NCBI GenBank assembly: GCA_016705695.1
Contig: JADJLA010000005.1
Location: forward strand, 62,001-126,000
Origin: Sphingobacteriaceae bacterium
GTDB taxonomy: Bacteria; Bacteroidota; Bacteroidia; B-17B0; Aurantibacillaceae
Direction of reading: 5' to 3'
Length of the DNA: 64,000 bases
Part shown: positions 61,230-64,000 of the stretch, one piece after another
Layout: each line of letters opens with the position of its first letter
Numbering within the stretch: the first letter of the stretch is position 1
Translations under genes and position numbers: made by a program
Notes under the pieces: model-generated
The model's database searches: none
What the model saw: the letters and a program-made list of their open reading frames with translations, nothing else
Told to the model about the DNA's origin: nothing

Positions 61230-63338
61230 TTAATATATCAATAGCACTTTTGCTATCACAGTTCCAGGACCAAACACAAACGACACACCATTTTTAAATA
61301 GAAAATCGTAATCCTGTTGAGGAATAACACCACCCGCAACAACCATGATATCATCGCGACCGTATTTTTTTAATTCTGCGATCACTTGGGGGATCAATGT
61401 TTTATGTCCCGCCGCTAAACTGGATACGCCTAAAATATGAACATCATTTTCTACAGCTTGCTTGGCAGCCTCCTGTGGCGTTTGAAAAAGCGGACCAATA
61501 TCCACATCAAACCCAAGATCAGCAAAACTGGTGGCAATTACCTTAGCTCCTCTGTCGTGACCATCTTGTCCCATTTTTGCAACCATAATGCGTGGACGTC
61601 TACCTTCTTTAACGGCAAATTCATCCGACAATTTTTTTGCATTGATAAAATCATTATCCATACTTATTTCTTTACTGTATACCCCTGTAATGGAGCGAAT
61701 ATTTGCTTTGTATCGTCCGTAAACTTTTTCAAGCGCGTAAGAAATTTCACCCAAGCTGCATCGTGCACGCGCGGCATTAATGGCGAGCTCTAAAAGATTC
61801 CCCGAATTGGTTTCCGCAGCTTTGGTTAAAGCATCTAATGCGTGTTGTACTTCTGCATCATTACGTTCAGCTTTTAATTTTTTTAATCGTGCTAATTGTT
61901 GATCGCGCACTGCGGTATTATCAACATCACGAACTTCAATATGTGTTTTTTCATTGGTCTTATAATTGTTCACGCCAACAATCATATCTTTGCCACTATC
62001 AATGCGCGCTTGTTTTCTTGCAGCCGCCTCTTCAATTCGCATTTTTGGAATTCCTGTTTCAATGGCTTTTGCCATTCCGCCTAATTCTTCAACTTCTTGT
62101 ATCAAGGCCCAAGCTTTGTGCGCGATCTCACGCGTGAGCGATTCTACATAATATGAACCTCCCCAAGGATCAACCACTTTGCAAATATTAGTTTCTTGTT
62201 GCAAATACAATTGTGTATTACGTGCAATGCGCGCGCTAAAATCAGTTGGTAAAGCAATGGCTTCATCCAAGGCGTTTGTATGTAAACTTTGTGTATGCCC
62301 CATGGCCGCGGCTAATGCTTCAATACATGTGCGCGTTACGTTATTATAAGGATCTTGTTCGGTTAAACTCCAACCGCTGGTTTGACAATGTGTACGAAGC
62401 GCCATGGATTTGGCCGATTTTGGGTTGAATTGTTTTACCATTTTTGCCCAAAGCATTCGGGCCGCACGCATTTTGGCGATCTCCATAAAATGATTCATGC
62501 CAATGGCCCAGAAAAAAGATAAGCGCGGTGCAAACGTATCAATGTCCAATCCTGCTTTTAGTCCTGTGCGAATGTATTCTAATCCGTCTGCCAATGTATA
62601 GGCTAATTCAATATCTGCAGTTGCTCCTGCTTCTTGCATATGATAACCGCTAATGGAAATAGAATTGAACTTCGGCATTTTTTTGGAAGTGAATTCAAAA
62701 ATATCGGCAACGATCTTCATGGATTGTGTAGGCGGATAGATATACGTATTGCGAACCATGAACTCTTTTAAAATATCGTTTTGAATTGTGCCGCTAAGTT
62801 TTTCCATACTCACGCCTTGTTCTTCGGCAGCAACAATGTAAAATGCAAGAATAGGAAGCACAGCGCCATTCATGGTCATAGAAACGCTCATTTGATCCAA
62901 AGGAATTTGATCAAACAATACTTTCATATCTAAAATAGAATCAATTGCTACTCCCGCTTTTCCAACATCACCAACTACGCGTTGGTGATCGCTGTCGTAA
63001 CCACGATGTGTAGCAAGATCAAATGCAACTGACAATCCTTTTTGTCCGCCCGCTAAATTTTTACGATAAAACGCATTACTTTCTTCGGCTGTGCTAAATC
63101 CTGCGTATTGACGAATGGTCCAAGGATTTTGAACATACATACTCGAGTACGGTCCGCGCAAGAAAGGAGGAACGCCCGCGCCAAAATTTAAATGTTCAAA
63201 CTCTTTGGTATCATCGGAAGAATAACTCGGCTTTATCTCAATTTGTTCGGCAGTAATAAATGGTGGTTTATCATTTGCTTTTTTTTCAGCTTGACGTGTT
63301 GAACCAACATAGTGTATTTTAGAAAGATCTTTACGCAT
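61230..63338 (-). CDS. scpA: methylmalonyl-CoA mutase large subunit, 3' end apparently frameshifted
   Basis: B12 enzyme interconverting methylmalonyl-CoA and succinyl-CoA, used in propionate metabolism. The ATG at 63338 is chosen over a TTG 9 bp upstream. The catalytic barrel (VAFDLATHRGYDSDHQRV, SGYHMQEAGAT and THCQTSGWSLTEQDPYNN) and the cobalamin domain (AKMGQDGHDRGAKV, holding the cobalt-ligand His) are intact. The last residues read VIAKVLLIY. One extra A in the AAAA run at 61248-61251 would restore AKSAIDILKKLMTL and end at 61210. The small subunit is not in the window. Confidence 0.95.
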   Translation of the reverse strand: MRKDLSKIHYVGSTRQAEKKANDKPPFITAEQIEIKPSYSSDDTKEFEHLNFGAGVPPFLRGPYSSMYVQNPWTIRQYAGFSTAEESNAFYRKNLAGGQKGLSVAFDLATHRGYDSDHQRVVGDVGKAGVAIDSILDMKVLFDQIPLDQMSVSMTMNGAVLPILAFYIVAAEEQGVSMEKLSGTIQNDILKEFMVRNTYIYPPTQSMKIVADIFEFTSKKMPKFNSISISGYHMQEAGATADIELAYTLADGLEYIRTGLKAGLDIDTFAPRLSFFWAIGMNHFMEIAKMRAARMLWAKMVKQFNPKSAKSMALRTHCQTSGWSLTEQDPYNNVTRTCIEALAAAMGHTQSLHTNALDEAIALPTDFSARIARNTQLYLQQETNICKVVDPWGGSYYVESLTREIAHKAWALIQEVEELGGMAKAIETGIPKMRIEEAAARKQARIDSGKDMIVGVNNYKTNEKTHIEVRDVDNTAVRDQQLARLKKLKAERNDAEVQHALDALTKAAETNSGNLLELAINAARARCSLGEISYALEKVYGRYKANIRSITGVYSKEISMDNDFINAKKLSDEFAVKEGRRPRIMVAKMGQDGHDRGAKVIATSFADLGFDVDIGPLFQTPQEAAKQAVENDVHILGVSSLAAGHKTLIPQVIAELKKYGRDDIMVVAGGVIPQQDYDFLFKNGVSFVFGPGTVIAKVLLIY

Positions 63339-63414
63339 AAAATGCAATTGGAATATCAGGTACTAATTTACAAAAACTTTGTAATAAAGGTCTTTCAAAA
63401 GGTACGTAATAGTG

Positions 63415-63422
63415 TATATTTG
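63415..63422 (+). promoter_or_regulatory. predicted -7 promoter box (TATATTTG) for pth
   Basis: A TAnnTTTG match 11 nt before the ATG at 63434. No clear TTG lies at the -33 spacing. Confidence 0.5.
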
Positions 63423-63433
63423 TGTGATATTTT

Positions 63434-64000
63434 ATGAGTAAATTCTTAATAGTTGGTTTGGGAAATGTTGGAGAGGAGTATGCGCATACGCGTCATAACA
63501 TTGGATTCGACGTACTCGATCATTTGGCCAAAGAAACCGGCGGTAAATTTAAGAATGACAGATTAGCAGATGTGGCAGAAGTGAAATACAAAGGGAAAAC
63601 GCTTGTTCTAGTGAAGCCCACCACCTTTATGAATTTGAGTGGAAAGGCGGTTAATTATTGGATGCAGGCCGAAAAAATAGGGATCGATAATGTGATGGTA
63701 ATTGTGGATGATCTTGCACTTCCTTTGGGAAAAGTGAGAATAGGACCAAAGGGCAGCGATGGCGGACACAATGGATTAAGGAATATTCAGGAAGTTTTGC
63801 AAACCACTAATTATCCGCGCTTGCGTTTTGGTATTAGTAACGAATTTGGTAAAGGCCAGCAAGTAGATTATGTATTAGGTAAATGGGATGCTGAAGAAAA
63901 AGCAAAACTCACCGAGCGCATCCAATTGGCAGCCGATGCTATTAAAGCCTTTACTTTCATAGGTTTGCAACGCTGTATGAATACCTACAATACCAAGTAA
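63434..64000 (+). CDS. pth: peptidyl-tRNA hydrolase
   Basis: Frees tRNA from stalled peptidyl-tRNA. The 188-residue protein is complete and ends with TAA exactly at the window edge. Motifs are GLGNVGEEYAHTRHNIGF (catalytic His near 20), KPTTFMNLSGKAV and GGHNGLRNI, with DDLALPLGKVR between. It is divergent from the methylmalonyl-CoA mutase operon. Confidence 0.97.
   Translation: MSKFLIVGLGNVGEEYAHTRHNIGFDVLDHLAKETGGKFKNDRLADVAEVKYKGKTLVLVKPTTFMNLSGKAVNYWMQAEKIGIDNVMVIVDDLALPLGKVRIGPKGSDGGHNGLRNIQEVLQTTNYPRLRFGISNEFGKGQQVDYVLGKWDAEEKAKLTERIQLAADAIKAFTFIGLQRCMNTYNTK

Noticed and set aside
1..64000. tRNA genes, rRNA genes, insertion sequences, phage genes, CRISPR arrays and defence systems
   Set aside because: None was found on reading both strands; no transposase, integrase, Cas or toxin-antitoxin motif is visible.

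Overview
The window is a stretch of chromosome from a low-GC Bacteroidota bacterium, probably a Flavobacteriales- or Sphingobacteriales-like lineage. The evidence is a PorT-type secretion protein, several secreted proteins with C-terminal type IX sorting domains, a Bacteroidota-type LptD, TonB/carboxypeptidase-regulatory outer-membrane barrels, and TAnnTTTG promoter boxes close to many start codons. I see 47 protein-coding genes (one cut by the left edge), one SAM-I riboswitch, and no tRNA, rRNA, CRISPR array, phage or insertion sequence.

Layout. 1-8.3 kb: a truncated TPR/SpoIIE phosphatase, a lipoprotein, an amidase divergent from lptD, a DinB-like protein and a thioredoxin-like protein. 8.5-13.6 kb: an AsmA-like protein, porT and a GT39-like glycosyltransferase. 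13.6-19.1 kb (minus): lepA followed by a GH16 lipoprotein, and a tight biotin carrier - Tat-exported superoxide dismutase - kdnB operon. 19-26.6 kb: secreted proteins, a peptide-binding lipoprotein, a PaaE-like reductase, two divergent peroxiredoxins and rnhB. 26.6-34.1 kb: a propeller-like anchored protein, a DUF420 protein with an EF-hand-like loop, a haem/copper monooxygenase-like fusion, and an SBBP/YceI lipoprotein operon. 34.2-42 kb: housekeeping genes (trpS, plsC, gatC, yraN, rluB, glmS) around a small secreted-nuclease operon. 42-48.8 kb: a type IX cargo protein, then metH and an upstream methyltransferase gene behind a SAM-I riboswitch. 48.8-54 kb: a MORN/SpoIIE phosphatase, a DUF4440 protein and a DsbD-family reductase. 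54-63.3 kb (minus): an apparent four-gene operon of methylmalonyl-CoA mutase, two TPR/SpoIIE phosphatases and an outer-membrane barrel protein. pth closes the window.

Two themes connect the genes. The first is B12, SAM and propionate metabolism: metH under SAM control, methylmalonyl-CoA mutase, and a biotin carrier of the acetyl/propionyl-CoA carboxylase type. The second is signalling by membrane-bound PP2C/SpoIIE phosphatases, of which there are four in 64 kb, all with the visible catalytic motifs intact.

The most unusual DNA is small. The P3 arm of the SAM riboswitch is enlarged to about 86 nt by tandem heptamers. Two GC-rich or palindromic micro-repeats sit in frame inside genes. A 61-nt element folds as a three-way junction. 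Methylmalonyl-CoA mutase carries an apparent 1-base deletion near its 3' end. All assignments come from reading the sequence; no database search was possible.
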